From an uncultured Streptococcus sp. (GTDB lineage: Bacteria; Bacillota; Bacilli; Lactobacillales; Streptococcaceae): a stretch of DNA of 64,000 nucleotides. Location: NCBI RefSeq assembly GCF_905372115.1, contig NZ_CAJPNR010000005.1, forward strand, positions 14,648-78,647, read 5' to 3'. Of the stretch, positions 15,587 through 24,113 are shown piece after piece. The notes beneath the pieces were generated by a model. The model had not been told where the DNA came from. It did no database searches and was given only the letters and a program-made list of their open reading frames with translations. Position 1 is the first letter of the stretch; each line of letters starts with the position of its first letter. The position numbers and the translations under genes are program-made.

Positions 15587-16948
15587 TCAATGTTTCTTTG
15601 CTGCAATCCTTTTAAAAAGCAGTAAATAAGACAAGAATACGAAGATAACCAGGCCTAATAGCAGGGTGAAGACGTTTTGAGTTCCTTTTGTCATATTGGG
15701 AGCTTGATTAGCGATGACGGCCGTTACTGCGGTACCTATAGCACCCGCAAAGGTCTGGGCCAGCTGAAACAGCGCGGTCGTATCTGCAGTCTTTCCTTTA
15801 TCAATTTGAGTCGTCGCTAGGGCAAGTGTGTTATTGAAGGCCATGTTTCGTCCCAAGGTAAAGCAAATATAAATCGCAATAACAGCTGTTAAGGTAAGTT
15901 CTTTTGTAAAGATAAGGAGCAAGAGTACAGCCAGGAAAAGAAGTGAATTTCCTGTAAAAAGGGTTGGTTTAGGACCATTTCTATCATAGAGCTTGCCAAA
16001 GACAGGAGAGAGGAAGGCTCCGAGCATGGTTCCTGGAAGCAGCGCAAAGCCTGCCTGAGCGGTTGAAATGTCTTTTTCTATGACTAGGAAGTTGGGAATC
16101 AGAAAATTAGCTGATAGGTTGATAAATTGAAAAATAAAGAAGGGTAAAATAGCCAATAAGACTGTTGGTTGCTTTAAGATACGAATATCTAGGAATGGAT
16201 GATCAATCTTTAAGCTCCGATAGATGAAGCAAGCTAGTGGTAGTAGACAGAGAATAAGATAGGGCCAATCGATATGTCCTTCTTCTAAGCTGGAGATGGC
16301 TACAATGGCAAAGACGAGTGAGCTTGCTAAGAGGATAAATGAGGGGAGATCGAAGGCACGTTTCCTAGACTTCTCGGAATTTCTTAAAAAGAAAAAGCCA
16401 AGGATAAAGGAAATGATTGGGACAGGAAGAATAAAGGTATAAATCATATGCCAGTCAAAACGACTAATCATAAAACCACCGTAAGTCGGACCAATTGCTG
16501 GTGCTAGGCTGACCACCATTCCAGATAAGCCCATGTAGGTTCCAATTTTTTGCTTAGGAACACGCTCAACAATCAAGTTAAAGAGCAAAGGAATGGCTAA
16601 TCCAGTAGCTCCTCCTTGTAGGATCCTCCCTATCATCAAGATGGGAAAGCTTGAAGCCAACATGGCAATCAGAGTTCCCAAGCAAAAGTTGGCCAAAGCG
16701 GTAAAGAGGATGGTTCTTTCTTTCCAATTGTGGGCCAAGGTTGCTCCTAAAGTAATCGTAATGGCCACTGCTAACAAATACCCTGTCGTAATCCATTGTA
16801 GCGTTCCCAATCCTAATCCAAAGACCTTGCTTAGGTGCGGGAAGGTTACATTCATACTGGTTTCAGATAAGATGCCTGCAAAGCTGACTAAGGCTGTCGC
16901 AAGGAGTGAGAAAAAATCTTTCTTTTCAACTGTTTGATGTTCTGGCAC
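15587..16948 (-). CDS. MFS multidrug transporter (DHA2, EmrB/QacA-like)
   Basis: A 453-residue exporter with about 14 membrane helices. Family motifs include TTGYLLAVAITITLGATLA (helix 2 region), GRILQGGATGLAIPLLFNLI (motif B) and GPTYGGFMISRFDWHMIY (motif C, the antiporter signature). It is predicted to pump hydrophobic compounds by proton exchange; substrates are unknown. The frame is open to an ATG at 16981, but AAGGAG at 16955-16960 (plus-strand CTCCTT) points to a GTG at 16948 with six bases spacing, giving the N terminus (V/M)PEHQTVEKKDF. Confidence 0.88.
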   Translation of the reverse strand: MPEHQTVEKKDFFSLLATALVSFAGILSETSMNVTFPHLSKVFGLGLGTLQWITTGYLLAVAITITLGATLAHNWKERTILFTALANFCLGTLIAMLASSFPILMIGRILQGGATGLAIPLLFNLIVERVPKQKIGTYMGLSGMVVSLAPAIGPTYGGFMISRFDWHMIYTFILPVPIISFILGFFFLRNSEKSRKRAFDLPSFILLASSLVFAIVAISSLEEGHIDWPYLILCLLPLACFIYRSLKIDHPFLDIRILKQPTVLLAILPFFIFQFINLSANFLIPNFLVIEKDISTAQAGFALLPGTMLGAFLSPVFGKLYDRNGPKPTLFTGNSLLFLAVLLLLIFTKELTLTAVIAIYICFTLGRNMAFNNTLALATTQIDKGKTADTTALFQLAQTFAGAIGTAVTAVIANQAPNMTKGTQNVFTLLLGLVIFVFLSYLLLFKRIAAKKH

Positions 16949-17221
16949 GATTGTCTCCTTTATATGTTTGAAATGAGTCACTGTATTTATTATAAAGCAA
17001 GAAGTCCTCTTTGAAAAGTGAATAGTGGCTATACCGCCATCCTATTTGACGAATCGAAAGGGAAAAAACGAACTCTGACAGCCAGCTATAATCAGCTATA
17101 GAAAAGAAAAATAGGTTTTCAGTACTTTTATAGAAAAAAGCCATTTTCAGACTTTTTCTTTTGGCTGAAATTGTGGTAAAATAAGGTCTGTACGTGCTTG
17201 ATACAAAGATGAGGATATAAT

Positions 17222-17368
17222 AAGCTACTAAGACCATGATATTAAAGTCAAAGTGCTAACTGAACACGTCCTAGGTTTTTTGTAAAAAAAGATAAATCTA
17301 TCTAGGAGCAGTCGCTCCGTCGTTCGCTTTCCTATTTTTACTTTGCTTTTTGACGGTCTTAGTATCTT
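17222..17368. repeat. intergenic inverted-repeat element upstream of pnp
   Basis: TACTAAGACC at 17226-17235 is the exact reverse complement of 17355-17364; the match extends to 14 bp with one mismatch. Inside is the hairpin GGAGCAGTCGCTCC. The right half (GGAGC..GCTCCGTCG, TTTCCTATTTTT, ACGGTCTTAGTATCTT) closely matches a stretch before dnaJ at 61248-61310. The rest of 16982-17426 has no gene. It looks like a small streptococcal repeat family, perhaps non-autonomous and mobile, that sits in the pnp leader. Confidence 0.65.
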
Positions 17369-17426
17369 GATCTTTGTAGCCAAGGCGTATGAAAAAATTT
17401 GAGCATGTGCTCGGCAAGGAGTCTTT

Positions 17427-19628
17427 ATGACAAAACAAGTTTTTAAAACCGTTTTTGCAGGTCGTGAGCTGGTAGTTGAAACCGGTCAGGTTGCAAAGCA
17501 GGCAAATGGCAGCGCCGTTGTTCGATATGGAGAAAGTACCGTTTTAACTGCGGCAACCATGTCTAAAAAGATGGCTACTGGTGACTTTTTCCCATTGCAG
17601 GTCAACTATGAGGAAAAAATGTATGCAGCTGGGAAATATCCTGGTGGCTTTAACAAGCGCGAAGGCCGTCCGTCAACGGATGCGACTTTGACTGCCCGCT
17701 TGATTGACCGTCCGATTCGCCCTATGTTTGCGGAAGGCTTCCGCAATGAAGTTCAGGTTATCAATACCGTTCTTTCTTATGATGAAGATGCTTCGCCTCA
17801 AATGGCAGCTATGTTCGGTAGCTCTCTGGCTCTTTCTATCTCAGATATTCCTTTTAACGGTCCTATCGCAGGAGTTCAAGTTGGCTATGTAGATGGTGAA
17901 TTTATCATCAACCCGAGCAAGGAACAAAAAGAAGTTTCACTTTTGGAACTGACAGTGGCTGGTACCAAAGAGGCTATCAACATGGTAGAGTCTGGAGCCA
18001 AGGAGCTGTCTGAAGATATCATGTTGGAAGCTCTTCTCAAAGGGCACGAAGCGGTCAAAGAATTGATTGCCTTCCAAGAAGAAATCGTTGCGGCAGTCGG
18101 CAAGGAAAAAGCGGAAGTAGAATTGCTGCATGTTGATGAAGAGCTGCAGGCAGAGATTGTCGCAGCCTACAACAGCGACTTGCAAAAGGCTGTTCAGGTA
18201 GAAGAAAAGCTGGCACGTGAAGCAGCGACTCAGGCTGTCAAAGACCAAGTCACAGCAGTTTATGAAGAAAAATATGCAGACCACGAAGAATTCGACCGTA
18301 TCATGCGTGATGTGGCTGAAATCTTGGAGCAAATGGAGCATGCAGAAGTGCGTCGTTTGATTACCGAAGATAAGGTCCGTCCTGACGGTCGTAAGGTTGA
18401 TGAAATCCGTCCACTGGATGCGGAAGTGGATTACCTGCCGCGTGTGCATGGTTCTGGTCTTTTTACTCGTGGTCAAACCCAAGCCTTGTCTGTCCTGACT
18501 CTGGCACCAATGGGCGAAACGCAAATTGTTGACGGCTTGGATCCAGAATACAAGAAACGCTTCATGCACCACTATAATTTCCCGCAATACTCTGTCGGTG
18601 AGACAGGCCGTTATGGGGCTCCTGGCCGTCGTGAAATCGGACACGGTGCTCTTGGGGAACGTGCCTTGGAGCAAGTATTGCCTAGTTTAGAAGAGTTTCC
18701 TTACGCTATCCGTCTGGTAGCAGAAGTCTTAGAGTCAAACGGTTCTTCCTCACAGGCCTCTATCTGTGCGGGTACTCTGGCTCTGATGGCAGGTGGTGTG
18801 CCGATTAAGGCACCGGTTGCCGGAATTGCTATGGGCTTGATTTCAGATGGCAGCAACTACACGGTTCTGACGGACATTCAAGGTTTGGAAGACCATTTTG
18901 GTGATATGGACTTTAAGGTAGCTGGTACTCGCGAAGGGATTACCGCCCTGCAAATGGATATCAAGATTGAAGGAATTACAGCGGAAATCTTGACAGAAGC
19001 TCTGGCTCAGGCTAAGAAAGCCCGCTTTGAAATTCTTGATTTGATTGAAGCGACGATTCCAGTTCCGCGTCCTGAGTTGGCTCCAACTGCTCCGAAAATC
19101 GACACCATCAAGATTGATGTGGACAAGATCAAGATTGTCATCGGAAAAGGTGGGGAAACCATCGACAAGATTATCGCTGAAACTGGTGTCAAGATTGACA
19201 TTGATGAAGAGGGTAATGTGTCCATCTACTCCAGCGACCAAGACGCGATTAATCGTGCTAAGAAAATCATTGCTAGCTTGGTCCGTGAAGCAAAAGTGAA
19301 TGAAGTTTACCATGCCAAGGTTGTTCGAATTGAGAAATTCGGTGCCTTTGTTAATCTCTTTGACAAGACAGATGCACTGGTTCACATCTCAGAGTTAGCT
19401 TGGACTCGGACTAATAATGTCGAGGATGTCGTACAAATCGGTGATGAAGTGGATGTCAAGGTGATCAAGATTGATGCCAAAGGCCGGGTAGATGCTTCCA
19501 TGAAAGTATTGCTGCCGCGTCCACCAAAGTCTGATAAGCCAAAACATCATCATGACAAGGGACATCATCCACACAAGGAGCACAAAGGTCACAAAGACCA
19601 TCAAGAAAGCCCTAAAACAGAAGAATAA
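17427..19628 (+). CDS. pnp: polyribonucleotide nucleotidyltransferase (PNPase)
   Basis: A 733-residue 3'-5' exoribonuclease that degrades RNA with phosphate. Domains in order: RNase PH 1 (about 10-140, with FNKREGRPS), a helical linker, RNase PH 2 (about 320-540, with GRYGAPGRREIGHGALGER), a KH domain with the GxxG loop IGKGGETI (about 570), and S1 (about 625-693, VVRIEKFGAFVNLF). The C-terminal tail of about 35 residues is very rich in His, Lys and Asp (HHHDKGHHPHKEHKGHKDHQ), unlike the shorter acidic tails of many homologues, and could bind metal. The start is set by AAGGAG at 17416-17421. Confidence 0.98.
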   Translation: MTKQVFKTVFAGRELVVETGQVAKQANGSAVVRYGESTVLTAATMSKKMATGDFFPLQVNYEEKMYAAGKYPGGFNKREGRPSTDATLTARLIDRPIRPMFAEGFRNEVQVINTVLSYDEDASPQMAAMFGSSLALSISDIPFNGPIAGVQVGYVDGEFIINPSKEQKEVSLLELTVAGTKEAINMVESGAKELSEDIMLEALLKGHEAVKELIAFQEEIVAAVGKEKAEVELLHVDEELQAEIVAAYNSDLQKAVQVEEKLAREAATQAVKDQVTAVYEEKYADHEEFDRIMRDVAEILEQMEHAEVRRLITEDKVRPDGRKVDEIRPLDAEVDYLPRVHGSGLFTRGQTQALSVLTLAPMGETQIVDGLDPEYKKRFMHHYNFPQYSVGETGRYGAPGRREIGHGALGERALEQVLPSLEEFPYAIRLVAEVLESNGSSSQASICAGTLALMAGGVPIKAPVAGIAMGLISDGSNYTVLTDIQGLEDHFGDMDFKVAGTREGITALQMDIKIEGITAEILTEALAQAKKARFEILDLIEATIPVPRPELAPTAPKIDTIKIDVDKIKIVIGKGGETIDKIIAETGVKIDIDEEGNVSIYSSDQDAINRAKKIIASLVREAKVNEVYHAKVVRIEKFGAFVNLFDKTDALVHISELAWTRTNNVEDVVQIGDEVDVKVIKIDAKGRVDASMKVLLPRPPKSDKPKHHHDKGHHPHKEHKGHKDHQESPKTEE

Positions 19629-19664
19629 GAGGTCGCTTATCCCTATAGACCTCATCAAAAATCG

Positions 19665-19693
19665 GCAGAGGCGAGCCTAGTTCTCGTCTCTCC
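19665..19693 (+). terminator. hairpin between pnp and cysE
   Basis: AGAGGCGAG pairs with CTCGTCTCT (one G-T pair), followed by CCTTGTTT. The T tract is weak, so it may be an attenuator or processing hairpin more than a full terminator. Confidence 0.4.
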
Positions 19694-19719
19694 TTGTTTA
19701 GAGAAGGAAGGAGGCTAGC

Positions 19720-20337
19720 ATGGGTTGGTGGAAGGAATCTATTGATATTGTAAAAGAAAATGACCCGGCGGCACGGACGTCGCTGGAAGTCTTGCTAACC
19801 TATCCAGGCATCAAAGCTTTGGCGGCCCACCGCCTCTCGCATTTTTTGTGGCGGCACGGCTTTAAGCTGCTGGCGCGCATGCACAGTCAATTCTGGCGTT
19901 TCTGGACCCAGATTGAGATTCATCCTGGCGCTCAGATTGAGTCAGGTGTCTTCATTGACCATGGCAGTGGACTGGTGATTGGAGAAACGGCCATTGTGGA
20001 GAAGGGAGCCATGCTTTACCACGGTGTGACCCTAGGCGGTACGGGCAAGGATACAGGCAAACGCCATCCGACCGTCCGTCGGGGTGCCTTGGTCTCTGCC
20101 CATGCCCAAGTTATCGGACCAATTGAGATTGGCGAGAAGGCCAAGGTCGGAGCTGGTGCAGTTGTTGTAGCTGATGTTCCAAGTGATGTGACGGTGGTTG
20201 GCGTACCAGCCAAGATTGTCCGTGTTCACGGTGAGAAAGACGAGCCAACCATTCACGAGGTAGAGGAAAAACGGGAATACTATCTAGACAAGCTAGAGCA
20301 TGCCCGTGAAGCCAGCCATCATTCATCAAGTCTGTAG
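19720..20337 (+). CDS. cysE: serine O-acetyltransferase
   Basis: A 205-residue enzyme making O-acetylserine from serine and acetyl-CoA, the first step of cysteine synthesis. It has the N-terminal helical domain (residues 1-65) and a left-handed beta helix of hexapeptide repeats (IEIHPGAQIESGVFIDHGSG to VVGVPAKIV). The catalytic His-Asp pair is in FIDHGSG, and HGVTLGGTGKDTGKRHP binds acetyl-CoA. It starts a close-packed cluster to mrnC that includes cysS, so cysteine supply and Cys-tRNA charging are transcribed together. Confidence 0.95.
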   Translation: MGWWKESIDIVKENDPAARTSLEVLLTYPGIKALAAHRLSHFLWRHGFKLLARMHSQFWRFWTQIEIHPGAQIESGVFIDHGSGLVIGETAIVEKGAMLYHGVTLGGTGKDTGKRHPTVRRGALVSAHAQVIGPIEIGEKAKVGAGAVVVADVPSDVTVVGVPAKIVRVHGEKDEPTIHEVEEKREYYLDKLEHAREASHHSSSL

Positions 20338-20385
20338 AAAAGGCTAGCAAAGTTATCTAAGTAAAATATGACGGGAGGAACCGAC

Positions 20386-20586
20386 ATGTCAGATTTATCA
20401 GATGCTATTTTGAATCAGGTAGTCCTTGAACTGAAAGAAGGTTTGGACGGTCTTGCCAAGGAGCGCTTTACCAAACTACCGCCTAGCCACCAGCGCGAAT
20501 GGGCTCGCTATATCAGTGAAGCCAAGAAAGATGAGACCAAGCTGCGCCGCATAGAAAAGATGAAGGCGGATTTGCTGAATCCTTAA
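20386..20586 (+). CDS. YdeI/OmpD-associated family small protein
   Basis: A 66-residue protein matching the C-terminal part of the YdeI/OmpD-associated family: ERFTKLPPSHQREWARYISE followed by AKKDETKLRRIEKM. Some members of this family are annotated in bacteriocin protection; the true role here is unknown. The frame is open to 20368, but GGGAGGA at 20373-20379 points to the ATG at 20386. It lies inside the cysE-cysS cluster. Confidence 0.75.
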   Translation: MSDLSDAILNQVVLELKEGLDGLAKERFTKLPPSHQREWARYISEAKKDETKLRRIEKMKADLLNP

Positions 20587-20599
20587 AGAAAGAGAACTT

Positions 20600-21364
20600 A
20601 TGCTATTAGAGGAATTTGAAGATATAGCAGCAGTCATTGAGCCAACTGAAAAGCCAGTCCATGACAAGGGTGAAGTATGCAAAACCATCATCCTGTCCTT
20701 TAATGGCGAAATTCTGAAACGTTTGATTGAGTCAGAAGAAGTCTATCCAGGAGGCTATTTGAAAAGCATAAACGGACAGCATCCATGGTATATTTACCGC
20801 CAAGGTCCTAGCAAGCTAGCAGTTATGTTGGCTCCGATTGGGGCTCCCATGATAGTCGGCCAGCTGGAGGAGTTGGTGGCCAGAGGCTTCACGAATTTCA
20901 TCATTCTAGGTTCCTGTGGCGTTTTGGATCGCTCAATTGAGGCGGATAAAATCATTCTGCCGGCTGCTGCTTTGCGAGATGAAGGGACTAGCTATCACTA
21001 TGCCCCACCGGGTGACGAAGTCGCCTATAACGAATCACTGTTGATTAATTTGGAAGCCATCTTTGATAAGCACAATATCGAGCATATCCGCACCAAGTCT
21101 TGGACGACTGATGCCTTTTATCGGGAAACGCCTGATAAGGTCAAGTGTCGCTTGGCTGCTGGAGCACAAGTGGTGGACATGGAAGCTTCGGCTATCATGG
21201 CTTGGAGTCAATTTCGCAAGAGTAAAGTCTATCAGTTCTTCTACACAGCTGACTATGTGGATCATCATAACCGAATCTGGGATGCCCGCCATGAAGAGCG
21301 GACAGCTGATGCCATGACTTTTTTCACTATCGCTTTGACAATAGCAAAGGAACTAGAAAGGTAA
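20600..21364 (+). CDS. nucleoside phosphorylase family protein
   Basis: A 254-residue member of the PNP/UDP phosphorylase superfamily, which cleaves the nucleoside N-glycosidic bond with phosphate (or water in the nucleosidases). Seen: the phosphate/ribose-binding GSCG in NFIILGSCGVLDRSIEADKI, and VVDMEASAIMAWSQF, where the Glu contacts ribose. The N terminus (residues 1-65) is longer than in Udp/DeoD. Substrate preference cannot be set; uridine phosphorylase-like is the best guess. It lies 14 bases after the YdeI-like gene and 9 before the next. Confidence 0.8.
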   Translation: MLLEEFEDIAAVIEPTEKPVHDKGEVCKTIILSFNGEILKRLIESEEVYPGGYLKSINGQHPWYIYRQGPSKLAVMLAPIGAPMIVGQLEELVARGFTNFIILGSCGVLDRSIEADKIILPAAALRDEGTSYHYAPPGDEVAYNESLLINLEAIFDKHNIEHIRTKSWTTDAFYRETPDKVKCRLAAGAQVVDMEASAIMAWSQFRKSKVYQFFYTADYVDHHNRIWDARHEERTADAMTFFTIALTIAKELER

Positions 21365-21372
21365 CTACAAGA

Positions 21373-21894
21373 ATGGCAGTATATTTTTACGGCTGTATCA
21401 CCATGGATGGCTACTTGGCAGACAGCCAGCACAGGATAGACTGGCTGCATCAGCTTGGTTCTGTAGAGGATACAGGCTATGATGACTTTTACAGGCAAAT
21501 GGATATCACCATCATGGGCAAGCGGACCTTTGAGGAAATCCAAGATTTGCAAGATGTAGAAAGTTTTTATCAAGCTACGGAAAACTATGTCTTTACGCAT
21601 GATAGGCACCTGCCTGTCAGCAATTACCAGCCAGTAGCTGGGGATGTGGTGGACTTTGTTCACCAGATTGACAAAGGAAAAAATGTCTTTGTGATTGGTG
21701 GTAATTCCTTGGTAGGACCGCTCTTGGATGCGGATCTTTTCGACCACCTCATTATTCAGATAGCGCCCCTTATCCTAGGAAAGGGGGTTCCCCTCTTTAC
21801 CCAAGAGGAAGGACAGCGCTTTTACCAACTGGATAGCCTCAGACAATTTGGCCCTTTTGCAGAGCTGGTTTTCAGCCGAAAAAGTCAGAAATAG
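21373..21894 (+). CDS. dihydrofolate reductase family protein (RibD C-terminal-like)
   Basis: A 173-residue protein with the DHFR-like fold used by RibD reductases: an N-terminal CITMDGYLAD, the NADPH-binding MGKRTFEEI and the glycine loop VFVIGGNSLVGPLLDADLFD, then IIQIAPLILGKGVPLF. It is probably an NAD(P)H-dependent reductase; the substrate is unknown and no riboflavin genes are nearby. It is packed in the cysE-cysS cluster, 18 bases before cysS. Confidence 0.8.
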   Translation: MAVYFYGCITMDGYLADSQHRIDWLHQLGSVEDTGYDDFYRQMDITIMGKRTFEEIQDLQDVESFYQATENYVFTHDRHLPVSNYQPVAGDVVDFVHQIDKGKNVFVIGGNSLVGPLLDADLFDHLIIQIAPLILGKGVPLFTQEEGQRFYQLDSLRQFGPFAELVFSRKSQK

Positions 21895-21911
21895 AGAAGG
21901 GAGTGGACCGC

Positions 21912-23255
21912 ATGATTAAAATTTACGACACCATGACCCGCAGCCTACGTGAATTTGTGCCCATTGAAGAGGGCAAGGTTCGCATGTATGTCTGCGGTCC
22001 GACGGTTTATAACTATATCCATGTCGGCAATGCCCGCTCAACAGTAGCTTTTGACACAGTTCGTCGCTATTTTGAGTATCGGGGATTTGAGGTCAATTAT
22101 ATTTCCAATTTTACAGATGTAGATGATAAGATTATCCATCGAGCCAAGGAAGAAGGCATCACTCCCAAAGAAGTGGCTGACAAGTATATCGCAGCTTTTC
22201 GTGAGGATGTGACGGCCTTAGGTGTTAAGCTGGCTACTCAGCATCCGCGCGTGATTGACTTTATGGAGGCAATCATTGACTTTGTGCAGACTTTGGTGGA
22301 CAAGGGCTACGCCTATGAGTCAGAGGGCGATGTCTATTTCCGAGTGGAAAAGTCTCACAATTATGCCAAATTAGCCAATAAAACCTTGGCAGACTTGGAG
22401 TTGGGTGCTTCAGGTCGTACCGATGAAGAAACGGCTCGCAAGGAAAATCCTGTAGACTTTGCCCTTTGGAAAGCTGCAAAACCAGGCGAGATTTCTTGGG
22501 ACAGTCCTTGGGGAGCAGGCCGTCCGGGCTGGCATATTGAGTGTTCGGTCATGTCAACGGAGATTTTGGGTGATACTATTGATATTCACGGTGGAGGAGC
22601 AGACCTAGAGTTTCCTCACCATACCAATGAAATCGCCCAGTCAGAGGCCAAGACTGGTCAGACTTTTGCCAACTACTGGATGCATAATGGCTTTGTCAAC
22701 ATCGACGATGTTAAGATGTCCAAGTCTTTAGACAATTTTATCACTGTTCACGATGCCCTCAAGACCATTGATGGCCAGGTGCTGCGTTTTTTCTTTGCTA
22801 CCCAGCATTATCGTAAGCCAATTAATTTCACGGAAAAAGCAGTTCATGATGCAGCGACCAATCTTAAGTACTTGAAGAATACTTATGAGCAGCCTTTCAC
22901 TGGTCAGGCAGATTCTGCTCAGCTTCAAGCCTTTCTAGACAAGTTCACCGCCGCTATGGACGAAGATTTCAATGCGGCTAATGGTATCACAGTTGTCTTC
23001 GAGCTAGCCAAGTGGATCAACTCTGGCAACTACACCTCTGAAGTTAAGGCAGCCTTTGCCGAGCTCTTAGAAGTTTTTGGTATCGTCTTTGTAGAAGAAG
23101 TCCTAGACGCGGACATTGAGCGCTTGATTGAGGAACGCCAAGCAGCGCGGGCTAATCGAGACTTTGCGACTGCAGACCGTATTCGGGATGAATTGGCCAC
23201 TCAGGGCATCAAGCTTTTGGATACAAAGGACGGAGTGAGGTGGACCCGTGACTGA
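21912..23255 (+). CDS. cysS: cysteinyl-tRNA synthetase
   Basis: A 447-residue class I synthetase that charges tRNA-Cys. The zinc-site Cys is in MYVCGPTVYNYIHVGNARS, where HVGNA is the HIGH motif; the other zinc ligands are in WHIECSVMS and the HHTNE segment; KMSKS is present as DVKMSKSLDNF. Length equals the pneumococcal enzyme. A GTG at 21903 is also in frame, but AAGGGAG at about 21897-21902 suits the ATG at 21912. Its end overlaps mrnC by eight bases, implying coupled translation. Confidence 0.97.
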   Translation: MIKIYDTMTRSLREFVPIEEGKVRMYVCGPTVYNYIHVGNARSTVAFDTVRRYFEYRGFEVNYISNFTDVDDKIIHRAKEEGITPKEVADKYIAAFREDVTALGVKLATQHPRVIDFMEAIIDFVQTLVDKGYAYESEGDVYFRVEKSHNYAKLANKTLADLELGASGRTDEETARKENPVDFALWKAAKPGEISWDSPWGAGRPGWHIECSVMSTEILGDTIDIHGGGADLEFPHHTNEIAQSEAKTGQTFANYWMHNGFVNIDDVKMSKSLDNFITVHDALKTIDGQVLRFFFATQHYRKPINFTEKAVHDAATNLKYLKNTYEQPFTGQADSAQLQAFLDKFTAAMDEDFNAANGITVVFELAKWINSGNYTSEVKAAFAELLEVFGIVFVEEVLDADIERLIEERQAARANRDFATADRIRDELATQGIKLLDTKDGVRWTRD

Positions 23256-23640
23256 TGTCAACCTGATTAACGGCATTGCCCTCGCCTTTGAGGGAGATGC
23301 TGTCTACTCCATGTATATTCGGCGCCACCTGATTTTTCAAGGGCTAACCAAGCCAAATCAGCTGCACAGGGAAGCGACCAAGTACGTTTCTGCCAAGGCT
23401 CAGGCTAATCTCATCTCTCTCATGCTGGAAGAAGGGATCCTGACGGAAAAGGAAGAGGATATCTACAAGCGCGGCCGCAATGCCAACAGCCACACCAAGG
23501 CTAAGAATACGGACATCGTCACCTATCGCATGTCTACCGGCTTTGAGGCAGTCATGGGCTACCTGCATATGACCGAATCTATTGAGCGACTGGAAGAGCT
23601 GATTGGTTGGTGTATTCGGAAGATTGAGGCCTCGTTCTGA
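23248..23640 (+). CDS. mrnC: Mini-ribonuclease III
   Basis: A 130-residue RNase III catalytic domain without a double-stranded RNA-binding domain, as in Mini-III, which matures 23S rRNA ends in Firmicutes. The signature is EGDAVYSMYIRRHLI, where Glu/Asp bind Mg, with the second acidic set in EEGILTEKEEDIYKRGRNAN. It starts with GTG inside the end of cysS (8-base overlap), the usual arrangement in Firmicutes (cysS-mrnC). Confidence 0.93.
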   Translation: MTDVNLINGIALAFEGDAVYSMYIRRHLIFQGLTKPNQLHREATKYVSAKAQANLISLMLEEGILTEKEEDIYKRGRNANSHTKAKNTDIVTYRMSTGFEAVMGYLHMTESIERLEELIGWCIRKIEASF

Positions 23641-23659
23641 TTATGAAAGGAACTAATTT

Positions 23660-24091
23660 ATGAGTGATTTCTTACAATTTGATAATTTTAATTTCAAGTT
23701 GGCTATTATTCAGGAGTTAATGTATGAACAAAACGTGCTTGAACCACGATTTGACGTTTACAGTTTTTGTGAATCTGAGAAATTATCTATAGATCCAGAA
23801 GACTTCTATGAGACACCAATTCCTGAAGTAGAGGCTTATTTCGAACGATTGGAAATACCTAAAGAGTATGCGCAGAATGTGGAATGCCTCTTCTTTGATG
23901 GAGGTAATGATATCTATGCGCAATTAATCCCTTTATGGGATGGTGAAGATGATCAATTTGATTTGGAAAATGTGACTGAAAAAGAGCTATCGCAGTTTTC
24001 GAATTTAAAAACCATTGACGGAACAATCTTTCCATTTTCTAAAGAAGTACGTGATTTATTTGAATCCAAAGGAATTGATATCGAAGAGTAA
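23660..24091 (+). CDS. DUF6892-like acidic protein
   Basis: A 143-residue strongly acidic protein. The N terminus FNFKLAIIQELMYEQNVLEP and the central VECLFFDGGNDIYAQLIPLWDGEDDQFDLE match the DUF6892 type, which occurs among immunity-like genes next to toxins; no toxin is seen here. It has an AAAGGAAC ribosome site and lies 19 bases after mrnC, so it may share that transcript or be a separate pair with the lipoprotein downstream. The function is unknown. Confidence 0.6.
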   Translation: MSDFLQFDNFNFKLAIIQELMYEQNVLEPRFDVYSFCESEKLSIDPEDFYETPIPEVEAYFERLEIPKEYAQNVECLFFDGGNDIYAQLIPLWDGEDDQFDLENVTEKELSQFSNLKTIDGTIFPFSKEVRDLFESKGIDIEE

Positions 24092-24113
24092 TATTATTGA
24101 ATAAAGGAATCTT

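Noticed and set aside
17937..18674. A 245-codon open frame on the minus strand within pnp
   Set aside because: It lies opposite the conserved RNase PH regions; Phe/Cys-rich translation is typical of antisense of a biased gene.
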